In this document: positions 17,895 through 25,401 of the stretch, piece by piece
Layout of the letters: each line of letters opens with the position of its first letter
Position numbering within the stretch: the first letter of the stretch is position 1
NCBI GenBank assembly: GCA_964499865.1
Contig: CAZCPY010000008.1
Location: 1 to 42,201 of the forward strand
From: JANOGU01 sp964499865
GTDB lineage: Bacteria > Pseudomonadota > Alphaproteobacteria > Rhodobacterales > Rhodobacteraceae
Reading direction: 5' to 3'
DNA: 42,201 bases
The notes under the pieces: model-generated
What the model was told of the DNA's origin: nothing
The model's input: only the letters and a program-made list of their open reading frames with translations
Databases searched by the model: none
Made by a program: the position numbers and the translations under genes

Positions 17895-20025
17895 ATGGCA
17901 GGGCATCGCTTCGGCGGGACGGAAACGCTGCGCCGGGCGGCGGCGGCGGCGCTGGCCCTGGCGCTGATGCCCGCGGTGGCGCCTGCGCAGGACAACCCGC
18001 TGTCCTGGGGCTATGGCACCTACGGCACGCCGGGCCTGATCGACATGCCGAGCGCGATGAGCCCCGAGGATGCCGAGCTGTCCTTCACCGTCAGCAACTT
18101 TGCCGGCCAGCTGCGCAATACGCTGACCTTCCAGGTGACGCCCCGGCTGACCGGCAGCTTCCGCTATTCGCGGATCGAGGGATATCTTTCCAGCGGTGGC
18201 GTGCTGTTCGACCGCAGCTTTTCGCTGCACTACCGGTTCCTGGACGAAGGCACCTGGCGTCCGGCGATGGCGGTGGGCATCAACGACATCGTGGGCACCG
18301 GGGTCTATGGCGGCGAATATGTCGTGGCCAGCAAGACGCTGACGCCGCGGCTGCGCGCCAGCCTGGGTCTCGGCTGGGGGCGGCTGGGCAGCTACGGCGG
18401 CTTCACCAACCCCCTGGGCGTGCTGGACGACCGCTTCAAGACCCGGCCCGCCGCCGGGGTGGGCGTCGGCGAGGGCGGAAACCTGACCGCGAACGCCTGG
18501 TTCCGCGGCGATGCGGCGGTGTTCGGGGGCCTGGAATGGCAGGCAACCGACCGGTTGCGGCTGATGGTCGAGTATTCCTCCGACGCCTATGCCCGCGAGG
18601 CGGCGGGCGGCGCCGTGGACCGCCGGTCGCCGCTGAACTTCGGCCTGTCCTACGAGGTGCGGCCGGGCGCCACGGTGCAGGCGAATTACCTCTACGGCTC
18701 CGAGGTCGGGTTGCAGCTGACCATGGCGCTGAACCCGCGCCGGTCGCCGCAGGGCAGCGGGCGCGACCCGGCGCCGCCGCCGGTGGTGGTGCGCCCGCCC
18801 GGCGCCGCCGGGGCGCTGCCGCTGACGGACGCCGGCGCCTCGCCGCTGGAACGTGCGCTGGCGGCGGAAGGGCTGCGGCTGAACGGGGCACGGCTGGAGG
18901 GGCGGACCCTGCATGTCGAGGTCGCCAACGAACGTTTCGGCCTGAGCGCGCAGGCGGTGGGGCGGGCGGCGCGGGTGCTGACCGCGGCGGCGCCCGCGGG
19001 GGTCGAGACCTTTGCCATCACGCTCTCCGAACGCGGCATGCCGGTGTCGACGNNNNNNNNNNTCGACGGTCACGATCCCCCGCGGCGCGGTCGAGGCGCT
19101 GGAATTCGCCTCGGCCGACGCCCTGCGGGCGCAGACGACGATCGCCGACGCGCCCTTCCGCCTGCCGCCGGTCGACGGGCGCTATCCGCGGTTCGACTGG
19201 GACCTCGCGCCCTATCTGCGCACCGCGCTGTTCGACCCCGACGACCCGCTGCGGGCCGACGTGGGCGCGCAGCTTTCGGCCACCTTCGAGGTGGCGCCGG
19301 GCCTGGTCCTGTCGGGGCGGGTGCAGCAGAAGCTGTTCGGCAATCTCGATGCCAGCACGCGCGAATCGGACTCCGTCCTGCCGCGCGTGCGCAGCGAGGC
19401 GTTCCTGTATGACCGCGAGGCGCTCACGGTGCCCGAACTGACCGCCGCCTGGTACTTCCGCCCCGGCCCCGACCTCTACGGCCGGGTCACGGTGGGCTAT
19501 CTGGAAAGCATGTTCGGCGGCGTGTCTGCCGAGGTCCTCTGGAAACCGCAGGACAGCCGGCTGGCGCTGGGGGCCGAGATCAACCGCGTGCGGCAGCGCG
19601 ACTTCGACCAGCGCTTCGGCTTCCGCGACTACGAGGTGACGACGGGCAATGTCTCGGCCTATTATGACCTCGGCCGCGGCTACATGGCGCAGCTGGACGT
19701 GGGCCGCTATCTGGCGGGCGACGTGGGCGCCACGGTGACGCTGGCGCGCGAATTCGCCAACGGCTGGCGGATCGCGGCCTTTGCCACCAAGACCGATGTC
19801 TCGGCCGCCGAATTCGGCGAGGGGTCCTTCGACAAGGGCATCCAGATCACCGTGCCGCTGGACTGGATCGGCGGCAAGCCGACACGGGCGAAGCGCAGCA
19901 TCCTGCTGCGGCCCGTGCAGCGCGACGGCGGCGCGCGGCTGGACGTGTCGGGGCGGCTTTACGAAACCGTGCGGGGCGCGCAGGCCCGCGAGATCGACGC
20001 GACCTGGGCGCGGTTCTGGAAATGA
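17895..20025 (+). CDS. yjbH: YjbH/GfcD-family outer-membrane polysaccharide protein (interrupted by an assembly gap)
   Basis: YjbH-family proteins are large outer-membrane beta-barrel proteins encoded in exopolysaccharide (yjbEFGH) and group 4 capsule (gfc) operons. The ATG at 17895 follows CGAGGG and gives a signal peptide ending APAQ. The first half contains WGYGTYGTPGLIDMPSA, the family opening, and many beta strands; the second half ends with GIQITVPLDWIGGKPTRA and DATWARFWK, both family-typical. Ten Ns at 19053-19062 split the gene and the frame changes across them. The contig ends share TCGACG; merging them removes 16 bases and gives one frame of ~704 residues reading MPVSTVTIPRGAVEAL, the expected length for YjbH (~700). 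I therefore treat this as one intact gene. Confidence 0.9.
19053..19062. other. Assembly gap (10 N), probably false
   Basis: Ten Ns lie inside yjbH. The bases before the gap end in TCGACG and those after it begin with TCGACG. Joining through this 6-bp overlap restores the reading frame exactly, so the real gap length is probably zero. Confidence 0.9.
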
Positions 20026-20567
20026 TGCGGATCGCCCTTGCCCTCGCCACCACCCTGACGCTGGCCGCCTGCAACATGATCGAGGTGCTGCCCGGCCAGC
20101 GCACGCCCGACGCGCCCCTGCCGGAGGGTGCCACGCGGATCAATGTCGTGGCGCCGGGCCTCGGCCTGCGGGCGCCCTTTGCCCTGTCGGGACGGAACGG
20201 GGCGGTCGTCACCTGGACCTCGGCGGCGCGGCAGGCGCTGTCGCTGCAGGACGGCATCCTGGTGGCCAGCCGCGGCTTCGGCGCCGACCTGATGCGCGCA
20301 GATGCAGGCCCGACGCTGGCCGCGCTGGCCCGCGGCGGCGGGGAAGAGGTCTACGTGCGCAGCTACTACTACCTCGACGGCGAAAACCGCGAGGTCGAGC
20401 AGCGCTACGGCTGCCAGATGAAGCGTGACGACGAGGGCCTGCGCGAGACCTGCGCCAACCCCGGGGCGAGCTTTGCCAACCTCTACGTCACCGACACCGC
20501 AGGACGCCTGCTGCGGTCGGCGCAGTGGGTCGGGGTGGGTGTGGGGGCCGTGGCAATCCTGCCCTGA
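20022..20567 (+). CDS. yjbF: YjbF/GfcB-family lipoprotein
   Basis: A 181-residue lipoprotein of the YjbF/GfcB (YmcC) family, a periplasmic partner of YjbH in polysaccharide secretion. The signal peptide ends in a lipobox (TLTLAAC, Cys17). Family features include RNGAVVTWTSAARQALSLQDGILVASRGFG in the middle (seen here in pieces: TWTSAARQALSLQDGIL and ASRGFGADLM) and the YLDGENREVEQRYGCQM segment with conserved Cys residues. The start (ATGATG) overlaps the yjbH stop, so they are translated together. Order YjbH-YjbF is reversed compared with E. coli yjbEFGH. YjbG/GfcC is absent. Confidence 0.88.
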   Translation: MMRIALALATTLTLAACNMIEVLPGQRTPDAPLPEGATRINVVAPGLGLRAPFALSGRNGAVVTWTSAARQALSLQDGILVASRGFGADLMRADAGPTLAALARGGGEEVYVRSYYYLDGENREVEQRYGCQMKRDDEGLRETCANPGASFANLYVTDTAGRLLRSAQWVGVGVGAVAILP

Positions 20568-20680
20568 TTGCAGGCAGGATCGGCGGATCGCCGCGGTTGC
20601 CGGCCCGCGGTTGTGGAAACGCTCTAGGCATCGCCGGGGCGACTGTGCTAGCCACGGTCAAGATTTCAAGGAGTACGGTC

Positions 20681-20893
20681 ATGAAGAAGCTGGTTCTCGC
20701 GGTTGCGGTGATGTCGCTCGCGCCCCTTTCGGCCTTTGCCGGTGGCCTGAACGCCCCTGTGGAAGAAGAAGACCCGGTCGTGGTCGCCGCCGCCGCGTCG
20801 TCCTCGGCCCCGGGCCTGATCGTGGCGGGCCTCGGTGGCCTTCTGCTGCTGGGCGCACTGGCGGGCGGTTCGGCGTCGAACGGCACCCGCTGA
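20681..20893 (+). CDS. yjbE: Small secreted YjbE/GfcA-like protein
   Basis: A 70-residue protein with a strong ribosome site (AAGGAG at 20668-20673). The signal peptide is MKKLVLAVAVMSLAPLSAFA. The mature part has an acidic stretch (VEEEDP), an Ala/Ser run and a hydrophobic Gly-rich segment (PGLIVAGLGGLLLLGALAGG) before a short SNGTR tail. E. coli YjbE has the same plan (signal, Ala/Ser region, hydrophobic segment, GGG-SN-GT tail) and lies in the same operon type, so I call it YjbE/GfcA-like; identity is low. The C-terminus also recalls VPLPA-CTERM-like sorting tails but lacks the basic end. A strong terminator follows at once, suggesting high, separate expression. Confidence 0.75.
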   Translation: MKKLVLAVAVMSLAPLSAFAGGLNAPVEEEDPVVVAAAASSSAPGLIVAGLGGLLLLGALAGGSASNGTR

Positions 20894-20904
20894 TCCCATC
20901 CGGC

Positions 20905-20923
20905 CCCGCCTGACGCAGGCGGG
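20905..20923 (+). repeat. Hairpin just after the small YjbE-like gene
   Basis: CCCGCCTG-ACG-CAGGCGGG is a perfect 8-bp stem with a 3-nt loop, located 11 bp after the stop codon. There is no T-tract. It stands before the terminator at 20939 and may stabilise the 3' end of the short transcript. Confidence 0.5.
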
Positions 20924-20938
20924 ATCGCGATCCTCACG

Positions 20939-20977
20939 GGCACGCAGCGCCGCAGGGCGCTGCGTGCCTTTTGCTTT
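20939..20977 (+). terminator. Rho-independent terminator after the YjbE-like gene
   Basis: A perfect 13-bp stem, GGCACGCAGCGCC / GGCGCTGCGTGCC, with a GCAG loop is followed by TTTTGCTTT. This is the strongest intrinsic terminator in the window. It separates the small gene from the wza-like gene, which must therefore have its own promoter or rely on read-through. Confidence 0.9.
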
Positions 20978-21039
20978 CCCGGCGCCCGGGACGCGCAGGC
21001 CGACGGGCAAGATTCCGCCCGCCCGGCCCGCCCGCCGCA

Positions 21040-21068
21040 TTGGATTGGCGCCGGTTTTGGCCTATCCA
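21040..21068 (+). promoter_or_regulatory. Candidate promoter of the wza-wzb pair
   Basis: TTGGAT (21040-21045) and TATCCA (21063-21068) are separated by exactly 17 bp, between the terminator at 20977 and the wza start at 21170. The -35 matches the consensus at 4 of 6 positions and the -10 at 3 of 6. The leader would be about 95 nt long. Confidence 0.45.
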
Positions 21069-21098
21069 CGGCAGGTGCAGATGGGGGCGTTCCTGATG

Positions 21099-21107
21099 TT
21101 ATCCACA
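21099..21107 (+). promoter_or_regulatory. Perfect DnaA-box sequence upstream of wza
   Basis: TTATCCACA at 21099-21107 matches the bacterial DnaA-box consensus. A related CTATCCACG lies at 21062-21070. In DNA this GC-rich a chance match is uncommon, but there is no other sign of an origin here, so a binding or regulatory role is only a possibility. Confidence 0.4.
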
Positions 21108-21169
21108 GAATCGGACGGGGCGCGCCCCTGCCTGACGCCCGGCTGTGACCTGCGGTCCGCGGGGGCCGC

Positions 21170-22249
21170 ATGATGCGGCTGGCGCTTCTGCTGCCGCTCC
21201 TGCTCGTGGCCGCCTGCGGTGTGACCGGCACCGACTTTCCGGTACGCACCGAACGCGTGCAGAACCAGGTCGAAGAGCTGGCCGCCAACGTGACCGTCGT
21301 GCAGCTGACCGCCGACAACATCGGCGACTACAGCACGCTCCGCAACCTGTCGGGCCCGCGCACCACGCTGCCGGGTGTGGGCGGCTGGAACTACAAGGTC
21401 GACGTGGGCGACATCCTCGACATCGTCGTCTGGGACAATCCCGAGTTGAACATGCCCGCCGGATCATCGCGGTCGGCGGCGGAATCGGGGCTGCGCGTGC
21501 AGGCCGACGGGTCGTTCTTCTATCCCTATGTCGGCCAGGTGCAGGCCCGGGGCCTGACGCCCGAGGCGATCCGCGCCGACCTGTCGACGCGGCTGGCAAA
21601 ATTCATCACCGATCCGCAGATCGAGGTGCGCGTGGCCGCCTACAACTCGCAGGCCGTGTCGGTGACCGGCGAGGTCGCGCAGCCCAGCCGCCAGCCGCTG
21701 ACCGCCACGCCGCTGACGCTGCTGGACGCGATCAGCGCCGCGGGCGGGCTGACCGAGGACGCCGACCCGCGCAACGTCACCATCCGCCGTGGCGGGCGCA
21801 GCTATACGGTGGACATGGAGGCCTTCCTGCAGAACGGGATCGGCGCCAACAACCCGGTGCTGATCAACGGCGACGTGGTGTCCGTGGGCCGTCTGGCGCA
21901 GCAGGAGGCCTACCTTCTGGGCCAGATCGTCAAGCCTTCGACCATCGACCTGACGCGCGAGAACGTGACCCTGACGCAGGCGCTGACCCGCGTCGGCGGC
22001 CTGCGCGAGGATCAGGCGGATGCGCGCGGCATCTTCGTCTTCCGCGACCTGCCCGCTGGCATCTTCGTCTACCAGCTGGACGCCTCGAACCCCACGGCGT
22101 TTCTGCTGGGCACGCGCTTTGTCGTGCTGCCGCAGGACGTGATCTATGTCACGACGGCGCCGCTCTACCGCTGGAACCGCCTGATCTCGAGCCTGCTGCC
22201 CACCGTTTCCGCGACCCGGCTGGTGCAGCAGGTCGAAGCGGCCAACTGA
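21170..22249 (+). CDS. wza: Polysaccharide export outer-membrane lipoprotein, Wza/GfcE type
   Basis: A 359-residue lipoprotein of the Wza/KpsD family, which forms the octameric outer-membrane channel for capsule or exopolysaccharide. The signal peptide has a lipobox (LLLVAAC, Cys16). The polysaccharide export domain is seen as WNYKVDVGDILDIVVWDNPE and GLRVQADGSFFYPYVGQVQA, followed by two SLBB-like repeats (AVSVTGEVAQPSRQPLTATP and AYLLGQIVKPSTIDLTRENV). The C-terminal amphipathic helix (YRWNRLISSLLPTVSATRLV) fits the pore-forming helix of Wza. It is followed 16 bp later by a Wzb-like phosphatase. No flippase or polymerase gene is nearby. Confidence 0.93.
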   Translation: MMRLALLLPLLLVAACGVTGTDFPVRTERVQNQVEELAANVTVVQLTADNIGDYSTLRNLSGPRTTLPGVGGWNYKVDVGDILDIVVWDNPELNMPAGSSRSAAESGLRVQADGSFFYPYVGQVQARGLTPEAIRADLSTRLAKFITDPQIEVRVAAYNSQAVSVTGEVAQPSRQPLTATPLTLLDAISAAGGLTEDADPRNVTIRRGGRSYTVDMEAFLQNGIGANNPVLINGDVVSVGRLAQQEAYLLGQIVKPSTIDLTRENVTLTQALTRVGGLREDQADARGIFVFRDLPAGIFVYQLDASNPTAFLLGTRFVVLPQDVIYVTTAPLYRWNRLISSLLPTVSATRLVQQVEAAN

Positions 22250-22265
22250 TCCCCGGGGCCCGGGC

Positions 22266-22715
22266 ATGATCCGCAGCGTGCTGGTGGTCTGCGTGGGCAA
22301 CATCTGCCGCTCTCCCGTGGGCGAGCGGCTGCTGCGGGCGGCGGTGCCGGGGCTGGACGTCGCGTCCGCCGGCATCGGTGCGGTGGTCGGCGCCGGGGCC
22401 GACGGCGATGCGGCGGCAGTCGCGGCGGAACGCGGCCTGTCGCTCGACGGTCACGTGGCGCGGCAGTTCACCGCGGCGATGGGTCAGGCGGCCGACCTGA
22501 TCCTGGTGATGGAACCCGGCCACCGGCGCGAGATCATGGGGATGTATCCGCAGCTTTCGGGCAAGACGATGCTGTTCGACCAGTGGACCGGCGCCCGCGG
22601 GATCGAGGACCCCTACCGCCGCCCGCCGGACCTGCACCGCCAGGTGCATGACCAGATCGCCGCCGCCGCGACCGCCTGGGCGGCACGGCTGGCGCCCGCC
22701 GCGGCGGCGCGCTGA
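22266..22715 (+). CDS. wzb: Low-molecular-weight protein tyrosine phosphatase, Wzb/Etp type
   Basis: A 149-residue cytoplasmic phosphatase. The active-site loop is CVGNICRS (Cys9 nucleophile, Arg15), and the general acid is Asp115 in EDPYRRP. Wzb/Etp enzymes dephosphorylate the Wzc/Etk tyrosine autokinase that controls polymer assembly and export. The wza-wzb order is classical, but the kinase gene that normally follows is absent: the next gene is convergent and encodes an NfeD-like protein. The partner kinase must be elsewhere or missing. Confidence 0.92.
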   Translation: MIRSVLVVCVGNICRSPVGERLLRAAVPGLDVASAGIGAVVGAGADGDAAAVAAERGLSLDGHVARQFTAAMGQAADLILVMEPGHRREIMGMYPQLSGKTMLFDQWTGARGIEDPYRRPPDLHRQVHDQIAAAATAWAARLAPAAAAR

Positions 22716-22738
22716 GCCTGCGCGTCAGGGCCCGCGCG

Positions 22739-23020
22739 TCACGGGTTGTCGTTCACGTCGCGGTCCCAGATCTTGACCTGCCCCGGCTTCTTGCCGATCA
22801 CCGCCCGCAGTCCCAGCCAGACCGCCAGCGAGGCGAAGGCGAAGACCGCCAGAACCACCGACAGGCTGGCCCCGGTCAGCACGCCCAGGCCCAGCAGCAC
22901 GCCGGTGACGATGGCGCCCCCGGCAAAGCCCAGGAAGATGAAGCCGGGCAGCATCACCTCGAAGATGCCGATGACGAAACCCGCCGCGATCCAGACCCAC
23001 CAGACCTGCCAGAACATCAC
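22739..23020 (-). CDS. NfeD-like membrane protein, partner of the SPFH protein
   Basis: A 93-residue membrane protein with two or three hydrophobic helices (VWWVWIAAGFVIGIFEVMLPG, FIFLGFAGGAIVTGVLLGLG and a third near residue 60). The ExxxPGFxxxGxxGG pattern and gene context identify it as an NfeD-family protein, here without the long C-terminal OB domain. It starts inside the stop of the upstream SPFH gene (ATG at 23020 overlapping 23017-23019), as in the E. coli qmcA-ybbK pair. Proposed role: membrane microdomain or membrane protein quality control. Confidence 0.85.
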   Translation of the reverse strand: MMFWQVWWVWIAAGFVIGIFEVMLPGFIFLGFAGGAIVTGVLLGLGVLTGASLSVVLAVFAFASLAVWLGLRAVIGKKPGQVKIWDRDVNDNP

Positions 23021-23901
23021 GCACTCCTCCCCTTCAGCATGTTGAAGGCATTGGCGAAGGCGTCCAGCGCCTGCGCCGGGATCAGGATCGTCTGCTTGCC
23101 CGCGCCGACGGCGACCGCCTGCAGCGCCTCGACCTGCTTGAGCGCCACCTGGAACTGCGCCGCCTCCAGCCCGTTCGCGGCGATCGCGGTGGCGATCACG
23201 CCGGTGGCATAGGCCTCGGCGTCGGCGGTGACGCGGCGGGCCTTGGCCTCCTGCTCGGCGGCGTAGAGGGCCGCGTCGGCGGCAAGCTCGACCGACCGCT
23301 TCTTGCCCTCGGCCTCCATCACCTGCGCGCGGCGGGCGCGTTCGGCGTTGAGCTGCTGCAGCATCGCGGCGCGGGTCGCCTCGTCGAGGTTGACGTCGAG
23401 GATTTCCGCCCGCGTCACCTCCACGCCCCAGTCGTCGACCATCGCGCGCACCTGTTCGCGCACGCGCTCGATCAGCTGCGCGCGGTTGGACTGCACCTGG
23501 TCAAGCTCCAGCTTGCCGATCTCGGACCGCACGATCCCCGCCACCGTGGTGGCGATGGCGGCGTCGATGTCGCGGATGCGGTAGACGGTCTTTTCCGGCT
23601 CGGTCACCCGGTAGAAGACCGAGGTTTCCACCTTGACCAGCACGTTGTCGGCGGTGATCGCGTCCTGGCTGGCGGTGGGAAGCTGGCGTTCCAGCACGCT
23701 GACCTTGTGGGCGATGCGGTCGAGGAAGGGGACGACGAAGTTGATCCCCGGCCCCAGCACCGCCCGCAGGCGGCCAAAGCGTTCCACCACATGCTTTTCC
23801 GACTGCGGCACGATCCTGACGCCGAGGAAGATGCAGAGGATGACGAAGACGGCCAGTGCCAGAAACACCGCATTGCCGCCAAGGAAGTCCTGGATGTTCA
23901 T
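23017..23901 (-). CDS. qmcA: SPFH/stomatin-family membrane protein (QmcA-like)
   Basis: A 294-residue SPFH-domain protein with one N-terminal membrane helix (AVFLALAVFVILCIFLGVRIV). I chose the ATG at 23901 because GGGAGGGG precedes it; the open frame extends to 23967. The SPFH domain includes VPQSEKHVVERFGRLRAVLG, PGINFVVPFLDRIAHKVSVL and QDAITADNVLVKVETSVFY. A coiled-coil region follows (~residues 175-245) rich in Ala, Glu and Arg. It forms a coupled pair with the NfeD-like gene. QmcA proteins assemble large oligomers that interact with FtsH-type proteases in E. coli; that role here is inferred. Confidence 0.92.
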   Translation of the reverse strand: MNIQDFLGGNAVFLALAVFVILCIFLGVRIVPQSEKHVVERFGRLRAVLGPGINFVVPFLDRIAHKVSVLERQLPTASQDAITADNVLVKVETSVFYRVTEPEKTVYRIRDIDAAIATTVAGIVRSEIGKLELDQVQSNRAQLIERVREQVRAMVDDWGVEVTRAEILDVNLDEATRAAMLQQLNAERARRAQVMEAEGKKRSVELAADAALYAAEQEAKARRVTADAEAYATGVIATAIAANGLEAAQFQVALKQVEALQAVAVGAGKQTILIPAQALDAFANAFNMLKGRSA

Positions 23902-24037
23902 GCAACCCCTCCCGATACCGCGCCGTTCCGGCGCCGTTTGCGCAAGACTGCCCGGGATGGGGCGCAAGCGAAAGGGGGGACGGCCCTACCCCTGCGGGCT
24001 TTCCCCGCTAGCTGTGGCGAAAGGAGTGCCAGATCCG

Positions 24038-24430
24038 ATGCAGATCGCCGTCCTCTACCTGTCCACCTTCGCGGTCTTCCTGATCCTTGACGCGGTGATG
24101 CTGTCGCTGGTGATGAAGCCGCTGTTCGCCACCTACATCGGCCCCCTGATGGCCGATCCGATCCGCGTCCTGCCCGCGGGCCTGTTCTACGCAGGCTACA
24201 TCGCGGGGCTGTGCTACCTGGTGTCCTGGCCCGCCCTGCGCGACGGCGCGCCGGTGCTTCTGCCGGCGGCGGTCATCGGGGCGATGGCCTACGGCACCTA
24301 CGAGTTCACCTCCTATGCCATCATGCGCGACTGGCACTGGACGATGGTGGCGACCGACACGGCCTGGGGCACGGTGCTGACGGCGGTGTCGGCCTGGGCC
24401 GGGGTCGCGGCGGCGCGGGCGCTGGGCTAG
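24038..24430 (+). CDS. DUF2177-family membrane protein
   Basis: A 130-residue inner-membrane protein with four hydrophobic helices. Family-typical stretches are FLILDAVMLSLVMKPLF, YAGYIAGLCYLVSWPALRDG, GAMAYGTYEFTSYAIMRDW and VATDTAWGTVLTAVSAW. The function of DUF2177 is unknown. I chose the ATG at 24038; AGGAG lies 11 bp upstream, and a GTG at 24026 is in frame but overlaps that site. It is divergent from qmcA and convergent with the thioesterase gene, overlapping its end by 4 bp on the opposite strand. Confidence 0.88.
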   Translation: MQIAVLYLSTFAVFLILDAVMLSLVMKPLFATYIGPLMADPIRVLPAGLFYAGYIAGLCYLVSWPALRDGAPVLLPAAVIGAMAYGTYEFTSYAIMRDWHWTMVATDTAWGTVLTAVSAWAGVAAARALG

Positions 24431-24963
24431 GGGCGGGCCGCGGGCGGCCAGGGGCGCGTGGCTTCGGCCTCGATCCAGGCGGTGGCGAAGCCGGGCAGGG
24501 CAGGGCTTTCGCCGCCGTGGCCCAGGGCGCGGGCCCCTTCGGCCGGCGCCACGATGCCGCCGGGCCCGACCAGCGCCGCGCGCAGCAGCATGTGCGAGGT
24601 GCAGTCGCCCCGCACCCACATCGCCTGTTCCATGTAGAGGAACCGCGCGTCCCAGCCGATGCAGCGCGTCACCATGGTGATCCGGTCGAAGCCGCGCACC
24701 CGGCGGCGGTAGCGCACCGAGGACCCCGCCACCGTCAGCCCCCACCCTCGCGCCCGCAGCATCGGCACAAGGCCGGTGCGCAGGCCGAGCGCGATCCGGC
24801 CCAGGTCGTACAGCGTCAGCGTGCGGCCGTTGTTCAGCTCCACCCAGGGGTCGAGGTCCCAGGGCCAGCACAGGTGCTGTGACACATGGGCGTCGAGCAG
24901 CCCCAGCCGCGGTTGCCGCGGGGCGGTCAGCAGGGCCTTGGCCATGCGCAGGAAGGGATACAT
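24427..24963 (-). CDS. Thioesterase family protein (hotdog fold, THEM6-like)
   Basis: A 178-residue protein of the 4-hydroxybenzoyl-CoA thioesterase-like (hotdog) superfamily. The ATG at 24963 gives MYPFLRMAKALLTAPRQP. Recognisable parts are CWPWDLDPWVELNNGRTLTL, LYDLGRIALGLRTGL and a beta-strand region VAGSSVRYRRRVRGFDRITM followed by FLYMEQAMW. The D-x-x-x-x-x-N-N-G element near residue 39-45 corresponds to the hotdog-fold active-site region. The substrate is unknown. It is a single gene, divergent from the yggT gene. Confidence 0.78.
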   Translation of the reverse strand: MYPFLRMAKALLTAPRQPRLGLLDAHVSQHLCWPWDLDPWVELNNGRTLTLYDLGRIALGLRTGLVPMLRARGWGLTVAGSSVRYRRRVRGFDRITMVTRCIGWDARFLYMEQAMWVRGDCTSHMLLRAALVGPGGIVAPAEGARALGHGGESPALPGFATAWIEAEATRPWPPAARP

Positions 24964-25092
24964 CGCGGGTCTCCGTGGCCTGCCCGGCGCCTGCCCCGCG
25001 GGCGGGCGGGCGTCAAGCGTGACGTGACGCGCGAGGTTGCCATCCGGGGGCGGTGACGTTACCTCTCCACTCCCGCTTGTTCGAGGTTTGCG

Positions 25093-25368
25093 ATGCAGTC
25101 GCTTGGCGATATCCTGTCCCTGATCCTCGACATCGCGCTGTGGGTGGTGCTGGCGCATGTCATCATGTCCTGGCTGATCAACTTCCAGGTCCTGAACCTG
25201 CGCCAGCCGCTGGTGGCGAGCCTGTGGGACGGGCTGAACCGCCTGCTGGAACCCGTCTACGGCCGTGTCCGCCGCCTGCTGCCGGTGACGGCGGGGATCG
25301 ACTTCGCGCCGCTGGTGGTGCTGATCGCGATCTACGCCGCGCAGATCGTGGTGCGGAACAACCTGTGA
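25093..25368 (+). CDS. YggT-family membrane protein
   Basis: A 91-residue membrane protein with two hydrophobic helices (ILSLILDIALWVVLAHVIMS and FAPLVVLIAIYAAQIVV) around a loop containing LVASLWDGLNRLLEPVYGRV, where the LxxPxYxxxRRxxP pattern and GIDFAPLVVL are typical of YggT. YggT proteins have been linked to cell division, osmotic shock response and membrane protein assembly, with no settled role. GAGG lies ~7 bp before the ATG. It precedes recQ by 33 bp and may share its transcript. Confidence 0.9.
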   Translation: MQSLGDILSLILDIALWVVLAHVIMSWLINFQVLNLRQPLVASLWDGLNRLLEPVYGRVRRLLPVTAGIDFAPLVVLIAIYAAQIVVRNNL

Positions 25369-25401
25369 CGTTTACCCGCCCTTAACCGTGAACGGCCGAA
25401 G

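Noticed and set aside
19012..20025. A separate gene starting after the N gap
   Set aside because: The second half continues the YjbH family without its own signal peptide or ribosome site, and the contig overlap restores one frame.
21062..21107. Replication origin signalled by DnaA-box-like sequences
   Set aside because: Only one perfect box and one weak match, no AT-rich unwinding region, and no dnaA, dnaN, parAB or repABC gene nearby.
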